From a virus, in IMG/VR virus record IMGVR_UViG_3300034198_026098, positions 1-37,244 of that record: a stretch of 37,244 nt of DNA; one strand, given 5' to 3'. Shown piece by piece: positions 1 to 8,256 of this stretch (position 1 is the stretch's first letter; the number at the start of each line of letters is the position of its first letter). The notes under the pieces were generated by a model that saw only the letters and a list, made by a program, of their open reading frames with translations, did not search any database and had not been told where the DNA came from. Position numbers and translations under genes: made by a program.

Positions 1-36
1 ATCTCCAATTTCTGCGTTAAGTATATTAGCAAATCC
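1..36. repeat. Terminal direct repeat (circle overlap), copy 1
   Basis: Bases 1-36 are identical to bases 37209-37244. The tail-fibre reading frame crosses this overlap without a break, so the repeat is best read as the overlap left by opening a circular assembly. A true short terminal repeat of the virion DNA is less likely, because the repeat lies inside a gene. Confidence 0.9.
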
Positions 37-526
37 AACAGGGGCTTCAGCTGTACCGACAGCTGTAACGCTCGGGACAAATCTTTCTTTTACGGGATCA
101 GTATTAAATGCGTCGGGGGGAAGTGGCGGATTTGCATTTGTAACTATACCTAATTCAACACAAATCCAAATGGCTGTGAATACCACGTATTGTTATGTCA
201 TAGGTGGGGCATTTAATGCTTCATTACTTTTGCCAGCTGTTGCAAATGAAAATGATACGGTCAGAATATATACTACAAATATGTCTTCATCAGATCAACT
301 TGTGATAAATCAAAATCCGGGCCAAACAATTTATTGCGGCTATCAAACTTTTGTGCCAGCAGTAAAAAGTAATACAACAATCGGGGTAACTGGATTCCTA
401 AAATCAACGGGGGGAGGCCTATCATTTGATTTAGTGTGTATTGTGGAAAATACCACTTGGTATTTAACTAATATCAGCGAAGGGCCAGCTATCCCTCAAC
501 CGTCAAGCATATTCACGATAGTTTAA
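1..526 (+). CDS. Tail-fibre-like protein, C-terminal part (gene continues from 36580 across the junction)
   Basis: The frame is open from base 2 and joins in frame with the segment starting at 36580, giving one protein of 384 aa on the closed circle. This part carries the C-terminal domain, with the motif NASLLLPA and later VINQNPGQTI. The neighbouring gene at 670 ends with a related domain (NASLLLPA, IIINQNASQFI), so the two are paralogues. Such beta-rich C-terminal domains are usual in trimeric receptor-binding proteins of phage tails. The exact ligand cannot be told. The methionine at 170 is internal and not the real start. Confidence 0.85.
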   Translation, partial: SPISALSILANPTGASAVPTAVTLGTNLSFTGSVLNASGGSGGFAFVTIPNSTQIQMAVNTTYCYVIGGAFNASLLLPAVANENDTVRIYTTNMSSSDQLVINQNPGQTIYCGYQTFVPAVKSNTTIGVTGFLKSTGGGLSFDLVCIVENTTWYLTNISEGPAIPQPSSIFTIV

Positions 527-554
527 AAATATAACAGCTAAGGAGCATATAAAA

Positions 555-638
555 ATGGATTATGCATATTATGTAAATGGATCAAATCAACGATATACGA
601 ATGCAGCGGGAGATTTTTACATTTCGGGACGCGGTTAA
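555..638 (+). CDS. Small hypothetical protein (27 aa)
   Basis: A short open frame begins 10 bases after a good ribosome binding site (AAGGAGC at 539-545) and sits between the two long paralogous fibre genes. The product is MDYAYYVNGSNQRY followed by a Gly/Ala-rich tail ending ISGRG. Codon use and position resemble the other tiny tail-region genes at 2117 and 36426. No function is recognised. Confidence 0.5.
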   Translation: MDYAYYVNGSNQRYTNAAGDFYISGRG

Positions 639-669
639 ATTTTAATGTTTTTAGACAAAAGGATTTGTC

Positions 670-2088
670 ATGGCTAACGTTTTATTATGGAACACAGTAA
701 TTCTTGACCCGCTTGCAAGTGTTGGTGACTTAAGAAATGTAGACATTTCCGGTTTTTCAAACGGGGTAGTTTGTAATATCCCAGGGGCCGGTAATTTTTA
801 CTACAATATTTCTTCTGTGGCGACGGATAATGGTATTACGGTTTTACAACCAACCTCGGGATCAGGACGTTGGCTAATCCAAAAACCAGCTGTTTCTAAC
901 ACTTATAAAATTTTGGGTCAAACGACCGGCAGTCCAGGCCCTGTAGCCGAATTGCCTATTACGGCCCTTGGTTACTCAATCATGAATGCAGCTTCAGCGG
1001 CAGCTATACGCACAGCAGCGGGAGCAGTTAGCACGACGGGGTCAAATGCTGCAGGAACATGGCCAATTAACATTACTGGCTATTGCGCAAATCTGATAGG
1101 AGCTGTCACCTCTTCCGCGGGCGTTACTTCAATTGCTACAGGAGCTGTTAATTATTCTAACCTGCAAAATGTAAGCGCTGGGAAAAAGTTGCTAGGTAAT
1201 TATAATGTTGCTTCGCATGCAATTCAAGAAATTTCATTGGGTGAAAATCTAACTTTATCAGATGGTGGCGTACTCAATGCGCTAGGGACTGCCGGCGCAT
1301 TATTAAGATCACAAAATTTGGCAGATTTGATTTCGGTGAGTAGTTCTCGTACAAACTTGGGATTAGGGACAGTTGCCGTTAAAGCGGCTAGCGATGTTTC
1401 TAAAACTACAGTACCAATGATTTCATCTTTTACAAGCGGAAACTACGCAAAATTTGATTCTGTCGGATCGCTAGTTGACGGTGGCGGAAATCCAGCGTCA
1501 GGTGATTTGTTGGCCGCAAATAATCTTTCCGAGCTCTCTGGAACAGCAAGCACGGCCCGTGGGAATTTAGGACTTGGGGCAGTATCTGTAAAAGGTTTGA
1601 CTGATGCAAGCAAGTCTAGTGCTGTGATGTTGTCTACTTTTACCGACGGAAACTATGCGAAGTTTGACAGCAATGGTTCATTAGTAGATGGGGGCTCTGC
1701 GGTCGCGATTGTAAGAAATAATGTTACGAGCTCAACACAAGTACAAATGGTAGTTAATCAAGCCTACTATTTTACCGGAGATTTCAACGCGAGTTTATTA
1801 TTGCCGGCGAGTGCCGCCATTGGCGATACCGTTTATATTGATAATACATTAACTTACAATGTTGTCGGAAAAACAATCATCATCAACCAAAATGCTTCAC
1901 AGTTCATCACACTAGGGGGTGGCACTGTAACTACCGCAGGTGTTGGTGGATCATTAAAAAATACTATTTATGGCACTACGTGGGCGCTTAGGTGCATTGA
2001 TACTGATAACAATTGGTTATTAACACTTGTTACTGTTCCCAGTATTTTCATAACCGGTATTGCTGTAGCTGCATTTGTGCCAGTATAA
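670..2088 (+). CDS. Tail-fibre-like receptor-binding protein
   Basis: A 472-aa protein with three parts. Residues about 10-75 hold the module shared with the short tail genes at 34338, 34870, 35509 and 36580 (a D-x-S-x-F stretch, then GNFYY, then GRWL). Residues about 213-272 and 280-342 are two copies of a roughly 68-residue repeat: NLADL/NLSEL, then NLGLG, then GNYAKFDS, then GSLVDGG. The C-terminal domain matches that of the upstream fibre gene. Repeats of this NLGLG type are familiar in phage fibres, where they form the shaft. The last gene of the main late transcript apart from the 47-aa gene at 2117. The receptor is unknown. Confidence 0.8.
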   Translation: MANVLLWNTVILDPLASVGDLRNVDISGFSNGVVCNIPGAGNFYYNISSVATDNGITVLQPTSGSGRWLIQKPAVSNTYKILGQTTGSPGPVAELPITALGYSIMNAASAAAIRTAAGAVSTTGSNAAGTWPINITGYCANLIGAVTSSAGVTSIATGAVNYSNLQNVSAGKKLLGNYNVASHAIQEISLGENLTLSDGGVLNALGTAGALLRSQNLADLISVSSSRTNLGLGTVAVKAASDVSKTTVPMISSFTSGNYAKFDSVGSLVDGGGNPASGDLLAANNLSELSGTASTARGNLGLGAVSVKGLTDASKSSAVMLSTFTDGNYAKFDSNGSLVDGGSAVAIVRNNVTSSTQVQMVVNQAYYFTGDFNASLLLPASAAIGDTVYIDNTLTYNVVGKTIIINQNASQFITLGGGTVTTAGVGGSLKNTIYGTTWALRCIDTDNNWLLTLVTVPSIFITGIAVAAFVPV

Positions 2089-2116
2089 CGATTTTAATTT
2101 AATAGGAGATTTAAAA

Positions 2117-2260
2117 ATGAAAGACAAAGACAAAGGTGTGATGGGCAAAATGACTTCTTCGGGCCTAGGATCAGGCTTGAAAGATGTTAAAATGCCATTA
2201 GGCGGCAAATGTGTTGATGCGCCAATCGCTGGCCAACAACCTAAAGTCGGGATGAAATAA
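2117..2260 (+). CDS. Small Gly/Lys-rich protein (47 aa)
   Basis: The start at 2117 is chosen because TAGGAGAT lies 8 bases upstream; an earlier in-frame ATG at 2075 has no such site and overlaps the fibre gene. The product is rich in Lys, Gly and Met (KMTSSGLGSGLKD, MPLGGKC) and looks unstructured. It is the last gene before a terminator-like hairpin. Its composition recalls the 40-aa gene at 24559, but no homology is evident. Function unknown. Confidence 0.55.
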   Translation: MKDKDKGVMGKMTSSGLGSGLKDVKMPLGGKCVDAPIAGQQPKVGMK

Positions 2261-2273
2261 TACCGGCTTTTTA

Positions 2274-2306
2274 TGATGACACCCTCCTTATCCCGGGGTG
2301 TCATCA
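2274..2306. terminator. Hairpin between convergent genes, probable bidirectional terminator
   Basis: TGATGACACCC (2274-2284) pairs perfectly with GGGTGTCATCA (2296-2306) across an 11-base loop. It lies just after the last late gene and overlaps the last codons of the convergent gene at 2288. Downstream on the + strand a short T-tract (AATTTTTCCC) follows at about 2317-2326. No clean U-run touches the stem, so efficiency is uncertain. Confidence 0.6.
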
Positions 2307-2773
2307 CCATTCCATAATTTTTCCCATGATCTATTATGGCGTATTATTATTTGTCTTACTCTGTTTTCCGATAAGGCATGAATTTCACTTATTTTTTTAT
2401 AAGTCATTTTTTTTATATTTCGTAAATCACTAATATCGGAATTTCTAATTGCTAACCTAATTTGCCTTTGACGTGAAGTTTCAATATACGCACCTTCTGA
2501 TATTAAAATTTGCTTTATTAGCCATTTTGGCGAGTTAAACCATGCTGAAATATAATTTATTGACTGAACACGGAACATTTCGAATATTTTTTTATTATTT
2601 AAACCAGCTTTTGTTGCTTGGTATAAACTTGATAATCTCAGATCTTCATCCTCTTTAATTTTGATTCTTCTTTTACAATCAGCTAATGCACTTAACCTTT
2701 CTTCCTCAGTCCAAGAATTAGTTGTGTCATCCGAATTAAAAATTAGATGGTTGGAAATTGGATCCTCTGGCAT
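2288..2773 (-). CDS. Hypothetical protein downstream of portal (161 aa)
   Basis: The start at 2773 has a strong GAGGGG site. The protein is charged and mostly helical by composition. The C-terminal third (MTYKKISEIHALSENRVRQI) looks like a helix-turn-helix, and an earlier segment (KAGLNNKKIFEMFRVQ) could be another, so DNA binding is possible. It is the last gene of the leftward packaging operon (small terminase, large terminase, portal, this gene). I do not recognise the family. A role in packaging or late regulation would be inference only. Confidence 0.7.
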   Translation of the reverse strand: MPEDPISNHLIFNSDDTTNSWTEEERLSALADCKRRIKIKEDEDLRLSSLYQATKAGLNNKKIFEMFRVQSINYISAWFNSPKWLIKQILISEGAYIETSRQRQIRLAIRNSDISDLRNIKKMTYKKISEIHALSENRVRQIIIRHNRSWEKLWNGDDTPG

Positions 2774-2800
2774 AATTACCCCTCATTTTTTGATTTACTA

Positions 2801-5005
2801 TTATACTTGTTTTTTTTCAATTTCAGCTTGTGCCGCTACCATTTCTCGTTGTAACTCAATTTTTTTCATTTCAACTTCGTCTTGTGATTTTTGACGATCA
2901 ACCATGTTTTTCTCGTGCTCTATTTGCAACTTTTGAGAATCGACCTGAACCTTTTGCTGTTCTACCTTTATTTTTTCAGATTCGTTTTGTGCTTGCATTT
3001 GCTGAATTTGCATTTGCATTTGCATGGGATCTGGGCCACTTTGTTGCTGAGGAGGAGAAGGCAGATTCATTTCTTTTCGCAATATGTCAGCGACAGGCAT
3101 GCCAAGCATTACAGCTCTTAATCTATCTACGATTTGAGGAGTATTTGTTAGATTGGTATTAGCAGCAATAAGATCCATTATAGCTAAAGCACCCTGAGGA
3201 TTAATTGGCGCAATCGTCGAGGAAATCTGCAGTAGTTGATCAAGATTTTCGCTGAGCTGAGTTTCGTAATTACTGCCACATGTTACTTGCACCGTGAACT
3301 TTCCAGCGGTCATATCATTCATCATTCCGCTCGATCCTTTTTCGTTTAGACGTTCTAAACTTTGGTCGCCATTTTTATTTCTCACCATTACAGATCGATT
3401 AGAATCATATAGTTTCGGAAATAAAGATAAGACTACTTTGTACACTTCATCAATTGCTCTTTTTAAGTTATCTTTATAGATAAAGTTAGAGAGTTCGCCT
3501 TGTTGTACGCGGCTATTAAATGCTTTCCCGCTGACTTCAGACTCATTTATTTGTTGATTTGGATTAACAAAACCTAAGGTGCTTTGAATGTCAGAAATGG
3601 ATTGACTAATGAGAGGACCGTAGCTAGGGGAAATTTGCGGGGGGTTTAGCTGAGCAGGTAAATTGCCGGAGCTATCTCGATTCGCAATAATAGAACCTCG
3701 CGGTATAGACGGGTCACGCCAAACGTCTTCCCATCCGGAAAAATTTTCCTCGGTTCCGATGAATTGGCTCTTGTTAGCATTCATCAAATTAGTGACAGAT
3801 TCGCTTGCCATAATATTCAGAATACGCTGCGGATCTTTTGCTGTTCGATGAAACGACTTTGTGATTTGTTGACCATTAATCCAGTGAGAATGTCCGTCGA
3901 CATAAACTAAGGGCAGCATGTCACTAGGCCATTCGGTTTCTTCTAGCTCTTCATCGTTAGAAAAAATGCAATGCATGATTTTAGTTTCGGTCGAGTCTCT
4001 CGAAATTTTATTTCCATCTTCATCCAATGCAAAATCAAGCGGTTCAATATTATCTAACGGAGAAGGTTGATTTGACGCTTGCCCTGTAACTTGCATCATC
4101 ATTTTTTTTAATAGCCCTTCATCTTTTTTTGCTTCTTTTCTTTTTTGTTTATCTTCTTCGATTGCCTTGATTGCTTCGTCCATTTTCATGACGCCGCCAT
4201 TATTCATTTGATAAATTTTTATGGCGTTTTGTTCACGAACAAAATAGTGGGCAATGCGAATAAAGTCTTGATCGAACCAAACGCTAGTTTTTGTAGCTTG
4301 CGAAGATGCAGGGAAAGAAGTTGGCCATTGATTTTTTTCTGCATATTTTGAATTGGGATATGCGGTCTTGTACTCTTCAAACGTAAAGGTTTGTAGGTGA
4401 CCTGAAAATCTGCCCTCTGTTTTACAGCAAGATAAATCTGCGGGATCCCAAAAACACCAGGCTGGATCTAGAATACCTTTAATAGTCGGACGCTGATTGA
4501 AAGAAAATTCATTTTCATATTCCGTGCCAACTAAAATAGCGCCATACGATCTACACAAACTATTTTCTACGGCAATTTGAAACTGAATCTCAGCATTATT
4601 TTCATACGAGATTTGACGAAGTAAATTTTCTCGCAAGTCAATTGCTTTTTGATCAATATGCGTTTGTGCGTTCATTTGATCTGCTGCACTGAATACTTTA
4701 AATTCTGGTGTGTTTTTTCTTATCTGCGCAATTAATCCGGTAACAATGGGATAAATATTATTTATTTGAAAACAGGGCTTATCTAGCTGTGCGCGTTGAG
4801 ATGCGATACCTTCATCCCATTGACCGAGGTCGTCCATAACAAACGCTAAGTCAGCGATTCCGTTATTAATGTTTTCATTGAAGTAATCAAACCAATGATT
4901 TACATTTTTAACAGCAGCGCTAATTTTTTCCTTCTTGTCCATTTCTGAAAATTTTTTATTGTCTTCGGGTGGTGTTCCTAAAAGCGCATCTTCTGTGGTG
5001 TACAT
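2801..5005 (-). CDS. Portal protein, P22 type
   Basis: A 734-aa protein, close to the 725 aa of P22 gp1. In this family a dodecamer forms the DNA channel at one capsid vertex, docks the terminase and binds the tail. The N-terminal region (VNHWFDYFNENINNGI, then QINNIYPIVTGLIAQIRKN) fits the P22-like portal family. The end, residues about 645-734, is a Gln/Lys/Glu-rich coiled coil (QMQMQIQQMQ, then heptads to EIEKKQV) like the P22 portal barrel. The start has AAGGA 8 bases upstream. It follows the large terminase by 15 bp, as expected for a packaging operon, but the whole block is on the strand opposite to scaffold and coat. Confidence 0.9.
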   Translation of the reverse strand: MYTTEDALLGTPPEDNKKFSEMDKKEKISAAVKNVNHWFDYFNENINNGIADLAFVMDDLGQWDEGIASQRAQLDKPCFQINNIYPIVTGLIAQIRKNTPEFKVFSAADQMNAQTHIDQKAIDLRENLLRQISYENNAEIQFQIAVENSLCRSYGAILVGTEYENEFSFNQRPTIKGILDPAWCFWDPADLSCCKTEGRFSGHLQTFTFEEYKTAYPNSKYAEKNQWPTSFPASSQATKTSVWFDQDFIRIAHYFVREQNAIKIYQMNNGGVMKMDEAIKAIEEDKQKRKEAKKDEGLLKKMMMQVTGQASNQPSPLDNIEPLDFALDEDGNKISRDSTETKIMHCIFSNDEELEETEWPSDMLPLVYVDGHSHWINGQQITKSFHRTAKDPQRILNIMASESVTNLMNANKSQFIGTEENFSGWEDVWRDPSIPRGSIIANRDSSGNLPAQLNPPQISPSYGPLISQSISDIQSTLGFVNPNQQINESEVSGKAFNSRVQQGELSNFIYKDNLKRAIDEVYKVVLSLFPKLYDSNRSVMVRNKNGDQSLERLNEKGSSGMMNDMTAGKFTVQVTCGSNYETQLSENLDQLLQISSTIAPINPQGALAIMDLIAANTNLTNTPQIVDRLRAVMLGMPVADILRKEMNLPSPPQQQSGPDPMQMQMQIQQMQAQNESEKIKVEQQKVQVDSQKLQIEHEKNMVDRQKSQDEVEMKKIELQREMVAAQAEIEKKQV

Positions 5006-5020
5006 TTAACATTCCTTGTT

Positions 5021-6448
5021 TTAAATTATCCCTAACTTCCTCATCATTTGATTTCTGCTTTCTTTAGTAGCAGCTTTTTCCGTTTTAAAATTATCAAAAA
5101 TTAATGCAATGTATTGAGCGCAATCTTGTCCGTGCGAATATTGATTTTTATCAACTTCAGGGCTGTATTTAGTTTCACCGAACGACAATGTGTTAAGCGC
5201 TTTGTAATGGTAGCCACCTAGCATTCCCTTTCTTAATGATTGGCATTTAGGGCCAATTACAAATGCAGGTTCGCCGTCAGCTAAATTTGACAATCTTCGT
5301 GAGACAGATTCTTTTCTCGTCAGGAAATTATTTGTTTTAGCAGGGATGGTTGCAAAGCCATGATTTTGCAAAATAGTAAAACATGTAATTCTTTCGTCCG
5401 AAGGATTCCCCGCATTACCCGATGGATCACCTACGGACATTTCAATTTTATAATTTGAATAATATTGCGAGAAAAGAGGCGTCACCATTGATTTAACAAA
5501 ATTACTTAAGCCCATGTAATCTGTATTAAGCTCATCGATTATTCTTAATTGTCCGTTGTGAAATTGAGCTATTAGGAGTGCAGGGGTAAGTCCAAAATCA
5601 AATCCCAAATAGAGAGGCAACTTGGGGTCAGCTTTTAAGGAAGGCGAATAATGCAGAGCATCGTTGTATTCAGGATAGACTGGCCGACCGTTATAGCTAG
5701 ATCCATATTCACCGCAGAACATGACTTTGATATATTCGTCTTTTTGACCAGGCAATTGATTTAAATAATAGTCATACCCAAGCTCAAGATTTTCTATGTT
5801 TTCTGCTTTCGGATTGGGTATCCACAGTCCATCAGTTTTGATGAGAGCAGGTGGGTAATGAAATATTTTATGGTTTGCAGGTTTTGTTTCTTCGAAAAGT
5901 TTAAAAAACCAATGATTCGTATCGGGTGGGTTAGTGTCCAAAATGACGCCGTATTGCGTGGTAGAACTGTGGGTCTTTGGTGGGTATCGCATTGCTCGTT
6001 CGAGAGCGACAGTAATCGCTTCTCGAAACAAATACTGACACTCGTTGATCCAAACGACTGTACACTCTAGAGACTTAAGCTTTTTGATATCATCTTCTGA
6101 ACCCAAAGACATGAAAATGACTTCAGCTCTAATATTTCCAAGTTCAAAATAATGTATGGTTGGGGAACCGTGGACAATACGACCTGTTTCTGGGGTTGGG
6201 AACAACATTTTCCAGGTTTTTAAAGTCGTTGTGACAAGTTCCGGGTAGGTATTTCTAATGCAAACAGCTTTAGTACGTCTATAACCGTCTTTTCCGACCT
6301 CCTGAGAGCACATGATGCGGAATATCTCCATACAGCACGCCACAGATTTTCCACATCCCACTGGCCCGAGAAGAGCTCTAATAAGCGATGTGTCATTGTG
6401 AAACTTTGCTGCTGTCGGAGTTGCTATATAATCAAGTGGATCTGACAT
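5021..6448 (-). CDS. terL: Terminase large subunit (packaging ATPase and nuclease)
   Basis: A 475-aa motor that pumps DNA into the prohead and cuts the concatemer. Walker A is GPVGCGKS at about residues 28-35. Walker B with catalytic Glu is VVWINE at about 131-136. The C-terminal RNase-H-like nuclease shows three acidic sites: GFDFG (about D284), SVGDPSG (about D341) and HGQDCAQY (about D442). The start at 6448 is preferred because AGGA lies 10 bases upstream; an ATG 12 bases earlier sits on the site itself. The P22-type portal and circular map suggest headful packaging, but that is inference. Confidence 0.93.
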   Translation of the reverse strand: MSDPLDYIATPTAAKFHNDTSLIRALLGPVGCGKSVACCMEIFRIMCSQEVGKDGYRRTKAVCIRNTYPELVTTTLKTWKMLFPTPETGRIVHGSPTIHYFELGNIRAEVIFMSLGSEDDIKKLKSLECTVVWINECQYLFREAITVALERAMRYPPKTHSSTTQYGVILDTNPPDTNHWFFKLFEETKPANHKIFHYPPALIKTDGLWIPNPKAENIENLELGYDYYLNQLPGQKDEYIKVMFCGEYGSSYNGRPVYPEYNDALHYSPSLKADPKLPLYLGFDFGLTPALLIAQFHNGQLRIIDELNTDYMGLSNFVKSMVTPLFSQYYSNYKIEMSVGDPSGNAGNPSDERITCFTILQNHGFATIPAKTNNFLTRKESVSRRLSNLADGEPAFVIGPKCQSLRKGMLGGYHYKALNTLSFGETKYSPEVDKNQYSHGQDCAQYIALIFDNFKTEKAATKESRNQMMRKLGII

Positions 6449-6575
6449 TTTCTGAATCATCCTGATTCAATTGAGAGCTATTCATGAGCTCTTTAAATTC
6501 GTTTAGCCAAATTTGGGTACTTGCTATACTCAAAGGGCCTTTATTACATACATCTCTACTGTAATATTTGTGCAA
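6432..6575 (-). CDS. Possible small gene, or read-through extension of small terminase
   Basis: Directly after the TAA of the small terminase gene (6611-6609) the same frame stays open for 58 codons to a TGA at 6434-6432, overlapping the large-terminase start by 17 bp. The translation looks protein-like (FAAGKSFYNDLHKYY, then STQIWLNEFKELMNSSQ). No ATG is in frame; a TTG at 6575 would give 47 aa, but GGGG is about 16 bases away, which is poor. It could be a TTG-started gene, a stop-codon read-through domain, or a gene joined to the small terminase before a mutation or sequencing error. Confidence 0.4.
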   Translation of the reverse strand: MHKYYSRDVCNKGPLSIASTQIWLNEFKELMNSSQLNQDDSENVRST

Positions 6576-6608
6576 GTCATTATAAAATGATTTCCCCGCA
6601 GCAAATAA

Positions 6609-7079
6609 TTAATTGTCATGTTCACAGTCCTTGTTAATCGTCATCTTGACGCTGAAGGGCACTTGCGCCTCGTTACTGATTTCTAAATCAGTTTTGTTAG
6701 TTGAGTATTCATTCCCAAAGCGCATTTTAAGAATTTCAACTGCGGCACGCCAATGCTCTGGCATCGATGCAGCTTCTTGTATTTGATTAAATGCTTGAAT
6801 TTGTAAATTAGTTTCTAATTCTGAGATTTTTGCCCAGATTTCAATAAAAATATACTCATCTTCTGGGATGGGAACGGTGCCAGCTTCTAGCTGTTCAGCA
6901 AGCGTTTGACCTTTTTTAATCCAGTTTTTTAAAGTATTTACTGTGATGCCAGCATATTGAGCAGCTAGCTTTTGAGTTGAACCGTTTCTGTAAGCATATA
7001 ATATTCTTTGTATTTTATCATCGCTTATCTTAAGATTAGTCCTATCTTTCCAGTATTCCTTTACTTCGTCATAATTCAT
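6609..7079 (-). CDS. Terminase small subunit (DNA recognition)
   Basis: A 156-aa protein. The N-terminal half has a helix-turn-helix of the small-terminase type: SDDKIQRILYAYRNG, then TQKLAAQYAGITVNTLKNWI, the second being the recognition helix region. The C-terminal half is helical and acidic and could form the oligomer. In this family the ring binds the pac site and stimulates the large subunit. Start 7079 is chosen because GGAA lies 7 bases upstream; an ATG at 7091 has no site. It is first in the leftward packaging operon. The frame continues open after the stop codon (see the entry at 6432). Confidence 0.8.
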   Translation of the reverse strand: MNYDEVKEYWKDRTNLKISDDKIQRILYAYRNGSTQKLAAQYAGITVNTLKNWIKKGQTLAEQLEAGTVPIPEDEYIFIEIWAKISELETNLQIQAFNQIQEAASMPEHWRAAVEILKMRFGNEYSTNKTDLEISNEAQVPFSVKMTINKDCEHDN

Positions 7080-7156
7080 ATGCAATTCCATTGCAATGTT
7101 TAAATTTTACTTAATATGTATTATAATGTATTTTAAGATAAAAACAACGGATTGTT

Positions 7157-7345
7157 ATGATTTGGAAAAAAATTAGGGATCATTTGGCAGTCATAGTTAG
7201 CATCCTAACCATCTTTGCAATACTTTTCGGGTGCATGGATCAGATACGGCAGATATATCATATTATCAATGACAAAAACTGTCAGCAAGATATTGAAATT
7301 GCAGTTTTAGATCAACGTATTAAATGTTTAGAGGCCAAATCATGA
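7157..7345 (+). CDS. Small membrane protein of the lysis cassette (62 aa)
   Basis: One membrane segment (LAVIVSILTIFAILFGCM, residues about 10-27) is followed by a short amphipathic stretch with coiled-coil character (QDIEIAVLDQRIKCLEAK). The gene starts the + strand lysis block, divergent from the small terminase, and overlaps the endolysin start by 4 bp (ATGA). It could be a holin, an antiholin or an accessory spanin-like protein. The two-helix protein at 7706 is the stronger holin candidate. Confidence 0.65.
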   Translation: MIWKKIRDHLAVIVSILTIFAILFGCMDQIRQIYHIINDKNCQQDIEIAVLDQRIKCLEAKS

Positions 7346-7668
7346 GCGAATTGCTTGATACGCAAATGAATTTTTCCAAAATGATTGGACAGTTAATTGA
7401 TTTTATATATGCAAGTGGCTACACGGTGACCTTTGGAGAAGCTTGGCGGACTCCCGAGCAAGCGGCTCTTAATGCTCAGAAAGGAATAGGGATAAAAAAT
7501 TCTTTGCATTGCGATCGGCTAGCGGTTGATTTTAATTTCTTCAAAGACGCAGGCTGGATAAACACCCCAGTTGAAATTGGCGAGTATTGGGAAAAAATAG
7601 GTGGTTCATGGGGGGGTAGGTTTGGCGATCCACCTCATTTTAGCGTAGAGTTTGGGGGCAGAAAATAA
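7342..7668 (+). CDS. Endolysin, M15-type L-alanyl-D-glutamate peptidase
   Basis: A 108-aa zinc peptidase that would cut the peptide stem of peptidoglycan at lysis. The conserved layout is visible: GEAWRTPEQA at 32-41, SLHCDRLAVDFN at 54-65 with zinc ligands H56 and D63, and GDPPHFS at 95-101 with D96 and third ligand H99. T5 endolysin is the model of this family; this one is shorter and has no separate cell-wall-binding domain. The start at 7342 is set by AGAGG upstream and the ATGA overlap; an earlier in-frame start at 7324 is not supported. No signal peptide, so a holin is needed for export. Confidence 0.88.
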   Translation: MSELLDTQMNFSKMIGQLIDFIYASGYTVTFGEAWRTPEQAALNAQKGIGIKNSLHCDRLAVDFNFFKDAGWINTPVEIGEYWEKIGGSWGGRFGDPPHFSVEFGGRK

Positions 7669-7705
7669 TCTTTAGGAGCAAGAACAGAACAGGAGTTCAT
7701 CAATT

Positions 7706-7948
7706 ATGCTAGATACGTTACGCAAAGTTTTAACTAATTTATTTACCGGCAAAGACAATAAGACCTACACGCCAGATAGGGTTTTCGGCGCCCTTGGTTT
7801 TGTATCAATCTTGCTGATAATTTTTTTGAAAAACCCTCCATTCATGGAAATCTGCACCGGTTTGGCTCTTTATCTGACTTCTTGGTGCACAGGGGTAATT
7901 ATAAAAAATACAGCGGAACCTGCGCCGGAGGATAAAAAGGATGTTTGA
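7706..7948 (+). CDS. Probable holin (two membrane segments)
   Basis: An 80-aa protein with two hydrophobic helices (VFGALGFVSILLIIFLK and CTGLALYLTSWCTGVII) joined by a short turn. The tail is short and charged (EPAPEDKKDV). Size, topology and position between endolysin and spanin fit a class II holin. CAGGAG lies 12 bases upstream of the ATG. The stop overlaps the next start by 8 bp. Name is by context; the family is not recognised with certainty. Confidence 0.65.
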   Translation: MLDTLRKVLTNLFTGKDNKTYTPDRVFGALGFVSILLIIFLKNPPFMEICTGLALYLTSWCTGVIIKNTAEPAPEDKKDV

Positions 7949-8240
7949 CTTAGCGGGGTTATTTTTCAAAACATGGTACAAAGAAATTATTATCGTATTT
8001 TTATTGAGTTACGGCCAGTATTGGCACGTGAAAGCTCTTGAATATCAAAATATTATAATTAAAATAAATGAGAACTCAGCAATAATTGAGGCCACAATTG
8101 AACAGTCAATCAAGGAAGAAGATAATAAAAAGCTAGCACAAGAGAGCGAGTTGCAAAGAGTGAGAAACGCTAAGGTTTCTGACAATTGCGAACACGCAAT
8201 GGATTGGATGAAAAGTCAGTTGCTTAATAAAAACAACTGA
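7941..8240 (+). CDS. Probable i-spanin (Rz-like)
   Basis: A 99-aa protein with one N-terminal membrane segment (EIIIVFLLSYGQYWHV, about 15-30) followed by a long charged helical periplasmic part. The end, VSDNCEHAMDWMKSQL, resembles the C-terminus seen in many Rz-like proteins. Rz proteins anchor in the inner membrane and pair with an outer-membrane lipoprotein to fuse the two membranes at the last step of lysis. The likely lipoprotein partner is not nested here as in lambda; a candidate is at 8726 on the other strand. Confidence 0.65.
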   Translation: MFDLAGLFFKTWYKEIIIVFLLSYGQYWHVKALEYQNIIIKINENSAIIEATIEQSIKEEDNKKLAQESELQRVRNAKVSDNCEHAMDWMKSQLLNKNN

Positions 8241-8256
8241 CTTTTGGTCAAATTAC

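Noticed and set aside
2020-2310. 96-codon frame on the - strand
   Set aside because: Lies across the end of the fibre gene, the 47-aa gene and the terminator; no binding site.
2830-3162. 110-codon + strand frame inside the portal gene
   Set aside because: Antisense shadow of the Gln/Lys-rich coiled-coil coding region.
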